DNA of 64,000 nt from Achromobacter sp. UMC71 (GCF_014170305.1 NZ_LZZT01000024.1:1-64000); one strand, 5' to 3'. Shown: positions 8,238 to 17,300, counted from the first letter of the stretch. The notes: generated from the letters alone by a model not told the origin. Program-made: numbers and translations.

Positions 8238-9449
8238 ATGCCCCATCCGTTGCCCGGCCTTGCGCGCAAATTGCGCAAGGCACTTGCCTTCATTCCGCCC
8301 AATTGGTGCCTTGCCATCCTGGTGGCGCTGGACGGCTATGCCTTCATGCATCCCGTGCTGCGCGAAGTGCGTGCGCGCGAGTATTCGTTCTGGCTGGCGC
8401 TGGATAACTGGCACGACGTGATGCAGGTGGTGGGGCTGCTCGAGATTCCGCGGCTGGTGCTGGGCGTGGGCCTGCAGATCATCGCGCTGGGCCTGATCCT
8501 GAAGGCCCGCATCGCATGGGCCTTTTCGCTGGTGCTGCTGGTCGGCGTGGGCACCTTCGCCATCCTGGGCGACGGCGGGCGCGCGGGGCTGGGGATCTAC
8601 ACGCTGGTGCTGGTGATCGCGCTAATCGCCTACTGGCGGCGCTTCGACCGCGCCAGCGTCACGGCGGGCTCGCTGTTCGCGCTGGTCAGCATGGCCTCGC
8701 TGCTGATCTACGCGATCTTCGGCACACTCTACCTCGGCCAGGAATTCAATCCGCCCATCAAGGATGCCGCAACCGCGCTGTACTTTTCGATCGTGTCGAT
8801 GTCGACGGTGGGCTATGGCGACATCACGCCGCACAGCAACGCGGCGCGGCTGTTCACGGCGTCGATTATCATCCTTGGCATCACCGTCTTCGCCACCTCC
8901 ATCAGCGCGATCGCCGGCCCGGTGATCGGCGGCAACCTGAAACGGCTGGTCAAGGGCCGGTTTTCCACCGCCATGAGAAAAAATCACATCATCATCGCCG
9001 GCGCCACGCCCCTGGCCATGAGCGTCTACGACGGACTGCGCCGCCGCGGCGACGAGGTCACCGTCATCGTGCCCGCGGGCATGGGGCAGGAATACCCCGC
9101 CGCCACCGACCTCATCGAAGGCGATGCCTCCAGCGTGGAAGTCTTGCGCAGCGCGGGTGTCACCCGCGCGCGCTATGTGCTGGCGCTGCGCGAGGACGAC
9201 GCCGAAAACGCCTTCATCGTGCTCGCCGCCAAAGAGGCCGTGGGCGAACAAGGCGCCAAGACCGTCGCCCTGGTCAACACCAGCAAGCACCTGGAAAAGA
9301 TCCGCCGCGTGCAGCCCGACCTGGTGTTCTCGGTGCAATTGCTGGGCGCCGAACTGCTGGCGCGCGCCATCAACGGCGAACCGCTGGACAGCCAGTCCAT
9401 AACGGACCTGTTCTTCGCCAAGGCCGCGCCGCAGGCCAAGGCCGGCTGA
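8238..9449 (+). CDS. Kch-type potassium channel with RCK/TrkA-N domain
   Basis: A 403-residue inner-membrane ion channel. Several hydrophobic segments (about 25-165) precede a pore loop with the potassium selectivity filter TVGYGD at 190-195, then a final pore helix (ASIIILGITVFATSISAI). A cytoplasmic RCK domain (about 230-385) follows, starting KNHIIIAGATPLAMSVYDGL; its nucleotide-binding glycine motif is weakened (GATPLA). The size is close to E. coli Kch (417). I start at 8238, with AAAGGA about ten bases upstream; ATGs at 8214 and 8175 are in frame and would add 8 or 21 residues. It stands alone. Gating ligand unknown. Confidence 0.88.
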   Translation: MPHPLPGLARKLRKALAFIPPNWCLAILVALDGYAFMHPVLREVRAREYSFWLALDNWHDVMQVVGLLEIPRLVLGVGLQIIALGLILKARIAWAFSLVLLVGVGTFAILGDGGRAGLGIYTLVLVIALIAYWRRFDRASVTAGSLFALVSMASLLIYAIFGTLYLGQEFNPPIKDAATALYFSIVSMSTVGYGDITPHSNAARLFTASIIILGITVFATSISAIAGPVIGGNLKRLVKGRFSTAMRKNHIIIAGATPLAMSVYDGLRRRGDEVTVIVPAGMGQEYPAATDLIEGDASSVEVLRSAGVTRARYVLALREDDAENAFIVLAAKEAVGEQGAKTVALVNTSKHLEKIRRVQPDLVFSVQLLGAELLARAINGEPLDSQSITDLFFAKAAPQAKAG

Positions 9450-9514
9450 GCGCGCAGCAAAGGGCGCGCTGCCCGCCGCGACGTCCGTATCGCCTCCGCC
9501 GCGTGGCGCGGCCG

Positions 9515-9904
9515 CTAGCCGCAACGATAGACGTTGCCCGACAGGGTGACGTTCGTCTGTTCAAGATGATCCTTGCCGCCGGTCTGCCCCGCGCGTTGCG
9601 TCAGCAGGTAGACCACATTGCCGCCCATCCCGGCCGCCTTGTTCTTCAAGTCATTGCGCGCCCCCGTCTCCAGGTCTGCGTTCGAGGTGATCGCGCCCGC
9701 CAGGAAGTTGCCCTGGCTGCCAGTCACGTCGCCCAGGAACGCGCATTCCTTGCCGGGCTCGTTGTGGGTGATGCGCACGTTGGAGGCGGCGCCGGGCGAC
9801 AGCGTCGTGGGCGCGCAGGCGGCCAACGCACAAGTGGCAGCCACTAGGAAAGCGACACGCAATGCATCGCGGGGAATCGCAGGCAGGTAGTGCATGGCAA
9901 GCAT
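9515..9904 (-). CDS. DUF4156 domain lipoprotein
   Basis: A 129-residue predicted lipoprotein. A signal peptide (residues ~10-29) ends at the lipobox LAAC. The mature part shows the DUF4156 pattern: CAFLGDVTGSQGN, then an Asn-rich helix (ARNDLKNKAAGMGGNVVYLL) and a terminal Cys (NVYRCG). Relatives include enterobacterial YjeI-like proteins of unknown function. An internal ATG at 9895 is an equally good start and would shorten the protein by three residues. It is convergent with the channel gene and has no operon partner. Confidence 0.85.
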   Translation of the reverse strand: MLAMHYLPAIPRDALRVAFLVAATCALAACAPTTLSPGAASNVRITHNEPGKECAFLGDVTGSQGNFLAGAITSNADLETGARNDLKNKAAGMGGNVVYLLTQRAGQTGGKDHLEQTNVTLSGNVYRCG

Positions 9905-10083
9905 CCATCAAAGGGACGTGAGAACCCGGCGCGCGGGCGAACCTCGCGCGACAGGCGGTTGAAAAAGAAGATCAAGTGGCGGCCGCCGCGCAGGCGCCGG
10001 GCGGCACCGGACGGATCAGCCCATCGTTGCCGGTGCCTGCCGCGACGGCGGTGCCACGCGGCAAACAGCGACCATCGCAGCGC

Positions 10084-10110
10084 CTAGGGCCTGTTCACAC
10101 TAGAAGGCGC
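10084..10110 (+). repeat. 27-bp intergenic repeat, copy 2 of 3
   Basis: Starts CTAGGGCCTG, continues TTCACACTAG and ends AAGGCGC. It overlaps the stop codon of the XRE gene on the other strand. It matches copy 1 at 22 of 27 positions and copy 3 at 23 of 27 by hand alignment. Confidence 0.55.
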
Positions 10111-10339
10111 CGGTGTCGTCGCTGGCGGCGGGTTCGCCGGGTTGGTATTCGAGCAAATCGCCGGGCTGGCATTGCAGCACCTCACAAATGCGCTCGAGCG
10201 TGTCAAAGCGCATGCCCTTGACCTTGCCCGATTTGAGCAGCGACAGGTTCGGCTCGGTAATGCCGATTTCCTGGGCCAATTGGCGCGCCTTCATCTTGCG
10301 CTGCGCCAGCATCACGTCCAGCCGCACAACGATCGCCAT
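10100..10339 (-). CDS. Small XRE-family regulator (YozG-like) paired with DUF2975 protein
   Basis: A 79-residue helix-turn-helix protein: AIVVRLDVMLAQRKMKARQL, then EIGITEPNLSLLKSGKVKGM, then LERICEVLQCQPGDLLEY. This is the compact XRE subtype commonly found next to DUF2975 membrane proteins. Its ATG overlaps the stop of the DUF2975 gene by one base (TGATG), so the two are translationally coupled. The pairing suggests that the membrane partner controls, or is controlled by, this repressor; that is inference from gene association. The upstream gap (10975-11071) is AT-rich and may hold the operator. Confidence 0.88.
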   Translation of the reverse strand: MAIVVRLDVMLAQRKMKARQLAQEIGITEPNLSLLKSGKVKGMRFDTLERICEVLQCQPGDLLEYQPGEPAASDDTGAF

Positions 10340-10974
10340 CAGATGAATCCCCGGTTGTCTTCGGCGACCTGGGCCGCTTCTTCCATGGCCCAGGCCAGCG
10401 TGAACAGCAGGCCGCCGAGCAAGGCAAGCAAGATGTCGCTGACGTCGATGCCAATCATCAACTGGCGTTCGCCTGGCCCGTTGGCCAGTGTCAGGGCCAG
10501 CATCAGCACCGTCTTCAACAGCGGCACCGCGCCGCTGAATACCGTGATCATCAGAGCGATGCCGCGCAGCCGCCTGGCGGTTGCCACGGTCAGCACGTCG
10601 CCGCGGCTGAAGTCGGAAAACATGCCATAGGCATGGGCAATGGCGCGTAGCGCCAGCGCGGCCAGCACGCCGAACAAGGCAAAGCCCAAGACCCGGTACG
10701 CGGGCCCCAATTGCAGACGCGGCAGCGTGACCGGCACGGCCGGATCGGTATAGGCCGGCGCCGTGACGCCGAGAAAGGAATACAGGCCGCGGGCCAGCAC
10801 GGCCTCGGACGTGAAGAACCACATGCCGACCAGCGCGGCGATCAGCAGCAAGGCGGCGGCGACGAGCAGGCCGCGCATCCAGCGCGACAGGCCGCGGATA
10901 CGGGCCAGGCGCTGATTGGCCGCAACGGGCGAGAGCGTTTGCTGGGCGGAAGAGAAAGTCGGCGCGGCGGCCAT
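10339..10974 (-). CDS. DUF2975 membrane protein
   Basis: A 211-residue integral membrane protein with four likely helices (about 35-55, 95-112, 137-160 and 175-198), the usual DUF2975 architecture. The region GMFSDFSRGDVLTVATARRL is the conserved segment between helices two and three. The start at 10974 is chosen because GGAG stands six bases upstream; the ATG at 10980 abuts that site directly. It is the first gene of a two-gene operon with the small XRE regulator. The function is unknown; membrane-linked control of the regulator is a reasonable guess. Confidence 0.85.
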   Translation of the reverse strand: MAAAPTFSSAQQTLSPVAANQRLARIRGLSRWMRGLLVAAALLLIAALVGMWFFTSEAVLARGLYSFLGVTAPAYTDPAVPVTLPRLQLGPAYRVLGFALFGVLAALALRAIAHAYGMFSDFSRGDVLTVATARRLRGIALMITVFSGAVPLLKTVLMLALTLANGPGERQLMIGIDVSDILLALLGGLLFTLAWAMEEAAQVAEDNRGFI

Positions 10975-11071
10975 GGGCATCTCCGGATCACATTGCTGGG
11001 GTTATGAAGTTGCTGTAGTGTAGCAATAAATTATCGTTCTACAATAATTTTTTTACCCCACGAGGCAAACC

Positions 11072-11305
11072 ATGCGGGTTGCGATCGCGGCGGCCTCCGT
11101 CCTTGCCGCACTGCTGATTTTCATATTTTTGGCCCCCTGCCCGCCCTCGGACCCGGGCGAACGGATGTGCCGCGACACCGCGTGTGCACAGGCCGCGCGC
11201 AGCAGCGGCGGCTGGTCGCTCGGCAACCGGTTTTCTCTCTTGAATCTGCCGCGCCTGGCCTTTCCGTTTCCGCGCGACGCGGCCGATTGCGGCTGCTGGA
11301 GCTAG
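11072..11305 (+). CDS. Small Cys-containing membrane or secreted protein
   Basis: A 77-residue open frame not matched to any family I know. Residues 3-22 form one hydrophobic helix (signal anchor or uncleaved signal). Five or more cysteines follow, at about 23, 33, 38, 73 and 75, ending DCGCWS. A purine-rich site (GAGG) lies eight bases before the ATG, and the gap upstream is AT-rich and promoter-like, shared with the divergent DUF2975 operon. These points favour a real gene, but codon use cannot be judged firmly at this length. Confidence 0.5.
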   Translation: MRVAIAAASVLAALLIFIFLAPCPPSDPGERMCRDTACAQAARSSGGWSLGNRFSLLNLPRLAFPFPRDAADCGCWS

Positions 11306-11332
11306 GACGGGTCGAAGACGCAGCGGCAGGAC

Positions 11333-12901
11333 TTACGCCGCGTCCGGCCCCGGCGGTTCGGCGGCTTTTTCGGCATACCAGCGCACGAAGTCGGCCGACG
11401 GCATGGGGCGCGCGAACAGATACCCCTGGATGAAGGCCACGCCCCGTTGTGTCAGGTAGGCGAACTGCTCGGGCGTCTCAACGCCCTCGGCCACCACCGC
11501 CAGGCCCAGGCGATGCGACAGCGTGATGATCACATCCAGCACCGGTGCGTCCTCGCCGCTGGGCTGGATCGCATGCACGAAGCCCTTGTCGATCTTCAGG
11601 TAGTCGACCGGAAACTTCTGCAGGTACGACAGCGAGCAGTGGCCCGTGCCGAAGTCGTCAATGGCCACGAACACGCCTTCGGCCCGCAGCGCGTCGATAT
11701 TGCGGCGAGCCTGGCCGTTGTCGGCGATCAGGCTGCGCTCTGTGATTTCCAGCACCATCAACGACGGCCGGATGCCGGCGCGGAAGGCCTGCACGTCCAT
11801 CAGCAATTCCGGGCTGGACAGGTGCTGCGGCGCGAAATTGATCGCAATGTGGAAATCGGGCGGCGTGTTCCAGTTGCGCATGTCGCGCTGGATCAGCTTG
11901 AGCAGATGCTGCGTCAGGGGCACGATCATGTCCTCGCCTTCCGCCGCCGCGATGAAGATGTCCGGCCGCACGAGCCCCACGCCAGGCCGGTTCCAACGCA
12001 TCAGCGCCTCGGCGCCTTCGCAGCGGCCGGTGGCCTTGCCGTAGACGGGCTGGTATTCCACGTGGAATTCGTCGGCCGCCATGGCGCGGCGCAACTGTTC
12101 CTTGAACGATTGCCGGCTGACTTGCAGCCGGTACGCGCCGAAGGCCAACAGCGCACCGATCAGCATGGCCACGGGCAGATAGGTCACCAGCAATTGCTGC
12201 CATGCCCGCACCACGGCTTCGGGCGGCGCCAGGACCCTGACGTTCAGGTCGGCGCGGCCGGCAACGTTGGCGGCCTCCTGAAACAAGGGCCGCGGCGGCA
12301 CCGGAGCCTTGCCCCAGGAATCGCTGCGGATGGGCGCGCCCTGGCCCAGGGTGACTTCCAGCTGGTACTCGCCCAGCGAGGCGACCGAATTGAGGACGTC
12401 CTGCACGTAGCGCCCGTCGATGGCGACCACGCCACTGCGGCCGTCTTGCGCCGGCATGCCCAGCAGCAGGGCCGGGCGCTCGGGCGCCAGCGGCGTGCCC
12501 GCCACGCTGAAGAACCATTGCGACGGCGGCACATCCACGGGCCACTTGCGGAATTCGCCGGTGGCATAGTCCACGGCGCCCAGCACCGACGAACAATAGA
12601 TATGGTCGCGCTGGACCAGGATCAGCGCGCGGAAATAGGGGTTGAGCGTGCCCCACCGGTACAGGTCGGGCAGCGCCTCTTCGCAGGACTTGGACGTCAA
12701 TGCCGCGACCCGGGGCAGGATGTCCACAGCGCGGCCCACGATCTGCTCGGTCTGGACCCGCACGATGCGCGCGGCGATGGCCGCCTCGGCGCGCTCTTCG
12801 GACTGCGCATGCAGCCAGGTCCAGCCGACACAGACGACCACGGGCAGCATCAAGGCCAGCGCTACCGGGAAATAGCGCCAGGAGGGCATGCGGACGGTCA
12901 T
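11333..12901 (-). CDS. Membrane c-di-GMP phosphodiesterase, CSS-motif plus EAL domain
   Basis: A 522-residue protein with a first membrane helix (about 11-31), a periplasmic CSS-motif domain (CSS at 103-105, a second Cys near 73) and a second helix (about 238-258). A cytoplasmic EAL domain (about 265-505) completes it. Catalytic signatures are intact: EAL at 298-300, IDDFGTG, LKIDKGF and EGVE. It should hydrolyse c-di-GMP to pGpG, with activity set by disulfide state of the periplasmic Cys pair, as known for E. coli CSS-EAL proteins such as PdeB and PdeC. A GTG at 13000 would add 33 non-membrane residues; neither start has a clear ribosome site. Confidence 0.88.
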   Translation of the reverse strand: MTVRMPSWRYFPVALALMLPVVVCVGWTWLHAQSEERAEAAIAARIVRVQTEQIVGRAVDILPRVAALTSKSCEEALPDLYRWGTLNPYFRALILVQRDHIYCSSVLGAVDYATGEFRKWPVDVPPSQWFFSVAGTPLAPERPALLLGMPAQDGRSGVVAIDGRYVQDVLNSVASLGEYQLEVTLGQGAPIRSDSWGKAPVPPRPLFQEAANVAGRADLNVRVLAPPEAVVRAWQQLLVTYLPVAMLIGALLAFGAYRLQVSRQSFKEQLRRAMAADEFHVEYQPVYGKATGRCEGAEALMRWNRPGVGLVRPDIFIAAAEGEDMIVPLTQHLLKLIQRDMRNWNTPPDFHIAINFAPQHLSSPELLMDVQAFRAGIRPSLMVLEITERSLIADNGQARRNIDALRAEGVFVAIDDFGTGHCSLSYLQKFPVDYLKIDKGFVHAIQPSGEDAPVLDVIITLSHRLGLAVVAEGVETPEQFAYLTQRGVAFIQGYLFARPMPSADFVRWYAEKAAEPPGPDAA

Positions 12902-13136
12902 TCCGGAGGTAGGCAAAGCGTCCTCGCTGCTTGAATCGTGGAAGTAACGCAAGGATACAGGGCGGCGCGGCGCCGTGGGCGCGGTGGCGGCCACGGTCAC
13001 CTATCGCTGGGACTGGTGCCGCGGCCCCAATCTCGCGCGCGTTTGATCCAGGAGCTATCCCCGGAATGCCCGCTGGGCTATTGTTGAACTCAGGTTTCTC
13101 TATTCGTTGGCCCTTACCACTCTTTTAAAAGGACGC

Positions 13137-13610
13137 ATGATGAAAAAGACAACCGCCTCGACGCCGCAGGATCTCGCCGGCGCCACCGCCGCGTATTACC
13201 AACGCCTGGCCGCGCTTGCCCAGGAAAGCCAGCAACGCTGGCTGGCCCTCGGCCAGCGCCTGGCCAACGACAACGCCAACCAAACCCTGTCCTCGCTCGA
13301 ACCGCTGAAGGCCGACGGCAACTGGCAGCAGGTCGCGCCCGCATTGAGCGAGGCCGCGCGCAAGCAATGGCAACGCCAGCTGGAAGCCGGCCAGGCGGTT
13401 ACCCATGCCGCGCTCGAAGACCAGGCGGCGCTGGCCGCGGGCCTCAGTGAAGCCGTCAGCGATTGGCTGCGCAGTACCTCCGCTGTCGCCGGCGGCGGCC
13501 TCGCAGCCTCGCCCCTGACACGCATGTGGACGACATTTTCCGAACAGATGACGTCGGCGTGCACGGCCATGCAGGAAGCCAGCCAGCCCGGGGCGCGCCA
13601 TGGCCGCTAA
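13137..13610 (+). CDS. Phasin-like granule protein
   Basis: A 157-residue, Ala/Gln/Leu-rich, helical protein of the kind that coats polyhydroxyalkanoate granules. There is no enzymatic motif; the helical stretches 17-120 fit the phasin fold. The assignment rests mainly on composition and on the next gene, an acetoacetyl-CoA reductase, whose start overlaps this gene by 11 bases. AAAAGGA stands five bases before the ATG at 13137; a second ATG follows immediately. No polymer synthase or thiolase gene is in the window, so these two would serve a synthase encoded elsewhere. Confidence 0.7.
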   Translation: MMKKTTASTPQDLAGATAAYYQRLAALAQESQQRWLALGQRLANDNANQTLSSLEPLKADGNWQQVAPALSEAARKQWQRQLEAGQAVTHAALEDQAALAAGLSEAVSDWLRSTSAVAGGGLAASPLTRMWTTFSEQMTSACTAMQEASQPGARHGR

Positions 13611-14346
13611 GCGCACCGCGCTCGTCACGGGCGGCGCGGGCTGCCTGGGCCGCGCCATCGCCCGCGCGCTGCACGACGCCGGCCACGACGTCATCATCAC
13701 CTGCCATGCCAGCGAAGACGCCGCGCGCGGCTGGCTCGATGAAGAAGCCGCCCAGGGCCGGCGCTACGACCTGGTCAAGGTCGACGTCGCCGACTATGCC
13801 GCGTGCCAGGCGCTGGCCAAGCGCCTGGAAGACGACGGCCGCCACATCGACATCCTCATCAACAACGCCGGCATCACGCGCGACGCCAGCCTGCGCAAGA
13901 TGAGCTACGAGAACTGGAACGAGGTGATGCGCAGCAACCTCGATTCGATGTTCAACATGACGCAACCGCTGTGCGGGCCGATGGCCGACCGCGGATGGGG
14001 CCGGATCATCAACATGTCGTCGGTGAACGGCTCCAAAGGCGCATTCGGACAGACCAACTACGCCGCCTCCAAGGCGGGCATCCACGGCTTCACCAAGGCG
14101 TTGGCGCTGGAGCTGGCCAGGAAGAACGTCACAGTCAACACCGTGTCGCCCGGCTATCTGGCCACGCAGATGGTCAAGGCCGTGCCCGAAGAAGTCCTGA
14201 AGGAGAAGATCCTGCCGCAGATCCCGCTGGGCCGGCTGGGCGAGCCCGACGAGATCGCGGCGCTGGTGGTGTTCATCTGCAGCGACGCGGCGGCGTTCAT
14301 GACGGGCAGCAATATCGCCATGAACGGCGGTCAGCACATGTACTGA
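13600..14346 (+). CDS. phbB: Acetoacetyl-CoA reductase (SDR family)
   Basis: A 248-residue short-chain dehydrogenase. The NADP(H)-binding glycine motif is GGAGCLG at 11-17, NNAG lies at 88-91, and the catalytic Ser140/141-Tyr154-Lys158 set is present (SSVNG then YAASK). The pattern ALVTGGAGCLGRAIARAL, with MNGGQHMY at the C-terminus, is typical of PhbB rather than FabG. It reduces acetoacetyl-CoA to (R)-3-hydroxybutyryl-CoA for polyhydroxybutyrate synthesis. It overlaps the upstream phasin-like gene by 11 bases, consistent with one operon. A different FabG-like substrate cannot be excluded. Confidence 0.88.
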   Translation: MAAKRTALVTGGAGCLGRAIARALHDAGHDVIITCHASEDAARGWLDEEAAQGRRYDLVKVDVADYAACQALAKRLEDDGRHIDILINNAGITRDASLRKMSYENWNEVMRSNLDSMFNMTQPLCGPMADRGWGRIINMSSVNGSKGAFGQTNYAASKAGIHGFTKALALELARKNVTVNTVSPGYLATQMVKAVPEEVLKEKILPQIPLGRLGEPDEIAALVVFICSDAAAFMTGSNIAMNGGQHMY

Positions 14347-14361
14347 CCCGGGCTGCCGGGC

Positions 14362-15258
14362 TCAACCCGGCGGCGCCGCCAATTCCTCGACCAGGAAGTC
14401 CACCAGCGCGCGTACCTTGGCCACCATGTGGCGGCGCGACGGGTACACGGCGTAGACGTCGGTCTGGTTGGGCGTCCAGTCGGGCAGCACCGCCTGCAGC
14501 GCGCCGCTGTCCAGGTCGGCCTGCACATACACGCGCGGCACCAGGCTCACGCCAAACCCCGCCCGCAGCGCATCGCATACCGCCAGGCTCGAGCTGACCT
14601 GATAGCGCCCCCGCGCCGGAATCCGCTCGACCTGCCCTGCCCGCTGGAAGGTCCATTCATCGGCGTGCCCCGACAGCGTGAAGCGCACGCACTCCAGGCG
14701 CCGCAGATCGGCCGGCTGCGCCGGTGCGCCATGCTGGCGGAAGTACGCTGGCGCGCCGCAAAGCACGTGGTCCAGCGTCAGCAGCTTGCGCGCCACCAGG
14801 CTGGAATCCTCCAGCCGGTCGCTGCCGCGGATCGCCACGTCGAAGCCTTGCTTGACCAGATCGATGCGGCGGTCTTCCAGGTGCAGGTCCAGCGACAGCC
14901 GTGGATGGCGCGCCAGAAAGCGCGGCATGGCGCCGGACAGCAAGGTCAGGCTAAGCGACATCGGCGCGCTGACCCGCAAGGTGCCGGAGGGCTCCTGCTG
15001 CAATGGCCCCAGCGACAGCTCGGCCTCGTGCAGCTCGTCCAGGATGCGGGCGACCTGGTCGTAATACTGTTGCCCCGCCTCGGTCAGGCTCATGCGGCGG
15101 GTGGTACGGTTGAGCAGGCGCGCCGCCACGTGCGCCTCGAGCTCGGCGATGTTCTTGCTGACCGCGGCCGGCGACAGCCCCAGCTGGCGCGATGCTGCGG
15201 CGAAGCCGCCCTGCTCCACCACCTGGCGAAAGACCTTGAGCGCGGTGAGATGGTCCAT
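14362..15258 (-). CDS. LysR-family regulator divergent from EamA exporter
   Basis: A 298-residue LysR regulator: N-terminal winged helix (MDHLTALKVFRQVVEQGGFA, then LGLSPAAVSKNIAELE) and a C-terminal effector-binding domain of the PBP type II fold (about 90-295). It belongs by sequence style to the AaeR/DmlR-like group. The start at 15258 (MDHL) fits the family; the in-frame ATG at 15279 would lie inside the operator. Divergent orientation and the palindrome at 15275-15297 suggest that it controls both itself and the EamA transporter. The effector is unknown. Confidence 0.92.
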   Translation of the reverse strand: MDHLTALKVFRQVVEQGGFAAASRQLGLSPAAVSKNIAELEAHVAARLLNRTTRRMSLTEAGQQYYDQVARILDELHEAELSLGPLQQEPSGTLRVSAPMSLSLTLLSGAMPRFLARHPRLSLDLHLEDRRIDLVKQGFDVAIRGSDRLEDSSLVARKLLTLDHVLCGAPAYFRQHGAPAQPADLRRLECVRFTLSGHADEWTFQRAGQVERIPARGRYQVSSSLAVCDALRAGFGVSLVPRVYVQADLDSGALQAVLPDWTPNQTDVYAVYPSRRHMVAKVRALVDFLVEELAAPPG

Positions 15259-15274
15259 GGGAATTCCGTCGTTG

Positions 15275-15297
15275 ATCATTCACTGACAGTGAATGAT
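15275..15297. promoter_or_regulatory. Perfect 10-bp-arm palindrome, likely LysR operator
   Basis: Arms ATCATTCACT and AGTGAATGAT are separated by GAC. The inner part has the T-N11-A form typical of LysR sites. It sits 16 bases upstream of the LysR start and about 100 bases upstream of the divergent EamA gene. Confidence 0.75.
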
Positions 15298-15399
15298 ATT
15301 GCCATTGGAATGCATATTATCGCGGCCACAGGATTGAATTAGCCTGTCGGTATTGGCGCCGCGACGACCGGCGCAATCCGACATCCAAAGGAATTTCGC

Positions 15400-16257
15400 A
15401 TGAGCCGCAGCACCGACCTGCTCCTGACCGCGGTGGCCCCGGCCATTTGGGGCAGCACCTACGTGGTCACGACCCTGATGCTGCCGCAAGGCTATCCCCT
15501 GACGGTCGCCATGCTGCGCGCCCTGCCCGCCGGCATCCTGCTGCTGCTCGCCGTGCGCCAGTTGCCGCACGGCATCTGGTGGCTGCGCGCCTTCATCCTG
15601 GGTGCACTGAATTTCTCGGTTTTCTGGGCGCTGCTGTTCGTGGCCGCCTACCGCCTGCCCGGCGGCGTGGCCGCGACGCTGGGCGCGATCCAGCCGCTGG
15701 TGGTGATCCTGCTGGCGCGCGCCCTGCTGGGGTCGCCGGTGCGCGGCCTTGCGGTATTGGCAGCGCTGGCTGGCATCGGCGGGGTGGCCCTGCTGGTGCT
15801 GGGCCCCAAGGCGGCACTGGACCCGGTGGGCGTGACCGCCGGCCTGGCCAGCGCGGCCTCCATGGCCCTGGGCACCGTGCTCAGCCGCCGCTGGCAGCCT
15901 CCCGTGTCGGCCCTGACATTCACGTCATGGCAGCTGACGGCTGGCGGCATCCTGCTGCTGCCCGCGGCCCTGCTGGCCGAACCGGCGCTGCCGCCGGCCA
16001 CCGCCCTGAACGTGCTGGGCATCGCCTACCTGGGGCTGATCGGTGCGGCGCTGACCTATGTGATCTGGTTTCGCGGCATCGCGCGGCTGGAGCCGGCGGT
16101 CGTGTCGTCGTTGGGGTTCCTGAGCCCGGTCACCGCGGTGCTGCTGGGCTGGGCCTTGCTGGACCAGCGCCTGAGCGCGGCGCAGATGGCCGGCATGGTG
16201 ATCGTGGTGGGCAGCGTCTGGCTGAGCCAGCACGTGCAGCGCCGTGCCGTAGCATAA
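15400..16257 (+). CDS. EamA/DMT-family transporter
   Basis: A 285-residue inner-membrane protein with ten predicted helices in two five-helix EamA repeats (about 5-135 and 147-278). The first repeat has the family feature AVAPAIWGSTYVVTT. DMT transporters of this type usually export amino acids or metabolites, or a toxic compound; the substrate here cannot be read. AAAGGA is placed seven bases before the ATG. It is divergent from, and probably controlled by, the LysR gene next door. A hydrolase gene follows after 32 bases and may be cotranscribed. Confidence 0.9.
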   Translation: MSRSTDLLLTAVAPAIWGSTYVVTTLMLPQGYPLTVAMLRALPAGILLLLAVRQLPHGIWWLRAFILGALNFSVFWALLFVAAYRLPGGVAATLGAIQPLVVILLARALLGSPVRGLAVLAALAGIGGVALLVLGPKAALDPVGVTAGLASAASMALGTVLSRRWQPPVSALTFTSWQLTAGGILLLPAALLAEPALPPATALNVLGIAYLGLIGAALTYVIWFRGIARLEPAVVSSLGFLSPVTAVLLGWALLDQRLSAAQMAGMVIVVGSVWLSQHVQRRAVA

Positions 16258-16289
16258 TCTTTGCTCCATTCACGGTCGGGAGACACACC

Positions 16290-16976
16290 ATGGGCAGCAC
16301 ACCAACCATCATTCTGGCGCATGGCTTCTGGGGCGGCGCCGCGCATTGGGGCCGGGTCATCCTGGCCCTTTCGCGTCTGGGACACAAAGACCTGCACGCC
16401 GTCGAATTGCCGCTGACCTCGCTGGCCGAAGACGCCGAGCGCACCCGCAAGATGATCGCGCAACAATCGGGCCCCGTGCTGCTGGTGGGCCACTCGTATG
16501 GCGGCGCGGTCATCACCGAAGCCGGCAACCAGCCCAACGTGGCGGGCCTGGTGTACATCGCCGCGTTCGCGCCGGACGCGGGCGAAAGCCCGGGCGGCAT
16601 CACCGAACAGCACCTGCCCGTGGCCGCCCCCAACCTGGCGCCGGACAGCGACGGCTATCTGTGGCTGCGCGCCGATAAATTCCACGAGAGCTTCTGCCAG
16701 GACCTGAGCGCCGACGACGCCCTGGTGATGGCCGTCACGCAGAAGGCGCCGCTGGCCAGCACCTTCGGGGACAAGGTCAGCGTGCCGGCGTGGCGCAACA
16801 AGCCCTCGTGGTATCAGCTGTCCACCCAGGACCGCATGATCGCCCCGGAGAACCAGGAAAAAATGTCGGCGCGCATGCAGCCGCGCAAGGTGGTCAAGCT
16901 GGACGCCAGCCACGCCTCGCTGGCGTCGCGGGCCGACGAAGTGGCCGCGCTGATCGACGAGGCCGCGCGCGCCTAG
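16290..16976 (+). CDS. Alpha/beta hydrolase (esterase-like)
   Basis: A 228-residue single-domain alpha/beta hydrolase. The oxyanion region is AHGFWGGAAHW (11-21), and the nucleophile elbow GHSYGG lies near residue 70. The late His is in DASHASL (about 209-215), and an acidic residue lies around STQD. It resembles the EstC/salicylate-esterase-like group of small serine hydrolases. GGGAG stands six bases before the ATG at 16290. It lies 32 bases after the transporter gene and is followed by a strong terminator, so the two may form one unit. The substrate is unknown. Confidence 0.87.
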   Translation: MGSTPTIILAHGFWGGAAHWGRVILALSRLGHKDLHAVELPLTSLAEDAERTRKMIAQQSGPVLLVGHSYGGAVITEAGNQPNVAGLVYIAAFAPDAGESPGGITEQHLPVAAPNLAPDSDGYLWLRADKFHESFCQDLSADDALVMAVTQKAPLASTFGDKVSVPAWRNKPSWYQLSTQDRMIAPENQEKMSARMQPRKVVKLDASHASLASRADEVAALIDEAARA

Positions 16977-17042
16977 GGCCTGGCCAGGCTCCGGCACAGG
17001 CGCGGCCAAGCCCGCGCTTGCATTGCTTCGCCCACGATATCA

Positions 17043-17077
17043 AGCAGCACAGCCTGACCGCTGTGCTGCTTTTTTTG
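17043..17077 (+). terminator. Rho-independent terminator
   Basis: An 11-bp perfect stem (AGCAGCACAGC, loop CTGACC, GCTGTGCTGCT) followed by eight T. It closes the EamA-hydrolase unit. The rest of the gap up to 17300 holds no gene, only the oxidase promoter region. Confidence 0.9.
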
Positions 17078-17171
17078 TAACGCACGAGCCTGTCCCCCCT
17101 TCGGAAAATACCGTTTTCCCCTATGAAGGACGCCGCCGCAGCCAGCGCCCGCATCAAACTGATCCGCTTTT

Positions 17172-17187
17172 TTCAGCCATTTCTGAA
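17172..17187. promoter_or_regulatory. Inverted repeat upstream of the oxidase operon
   Basis: TTCAG and CTGAA flank six bases (CCATTT), about 113 bases before the cioA start. It could be an operator for a redox or repressor protein, but the match to any named box is not firm. Confidence 0.3.
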
Positions 17188-17300
17188 TCTGTACTAACCC
17201 TCGCCATCGACCTACCTTGACGCTACAGGCACCCGCCTGTCCGCGCGTGCCGCCTGCCGGTAGCCACCCCGCGCGGGTCTTGAGCCAGGAATCACCCGCC

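Noticed and set aside
7906-8283. A leftward 125-codon frame in the gap before the channel gene
   Set aside because: Composition is erratic, no domain is seen, it runs into the channel gene, and the region fits RNA structure or promoter sequence better.
9449-9470. AGCGCGC/GCGCGCT stem after the channel gene as a terminator
   Set aside because: The loop is long and no T run follows on either strand.
13137-14346. A full polyhydroxybutyrate operon
   Set aside because: Only the phasin-like and reductase genes are present; no synthase or thiolase gene adjoins.
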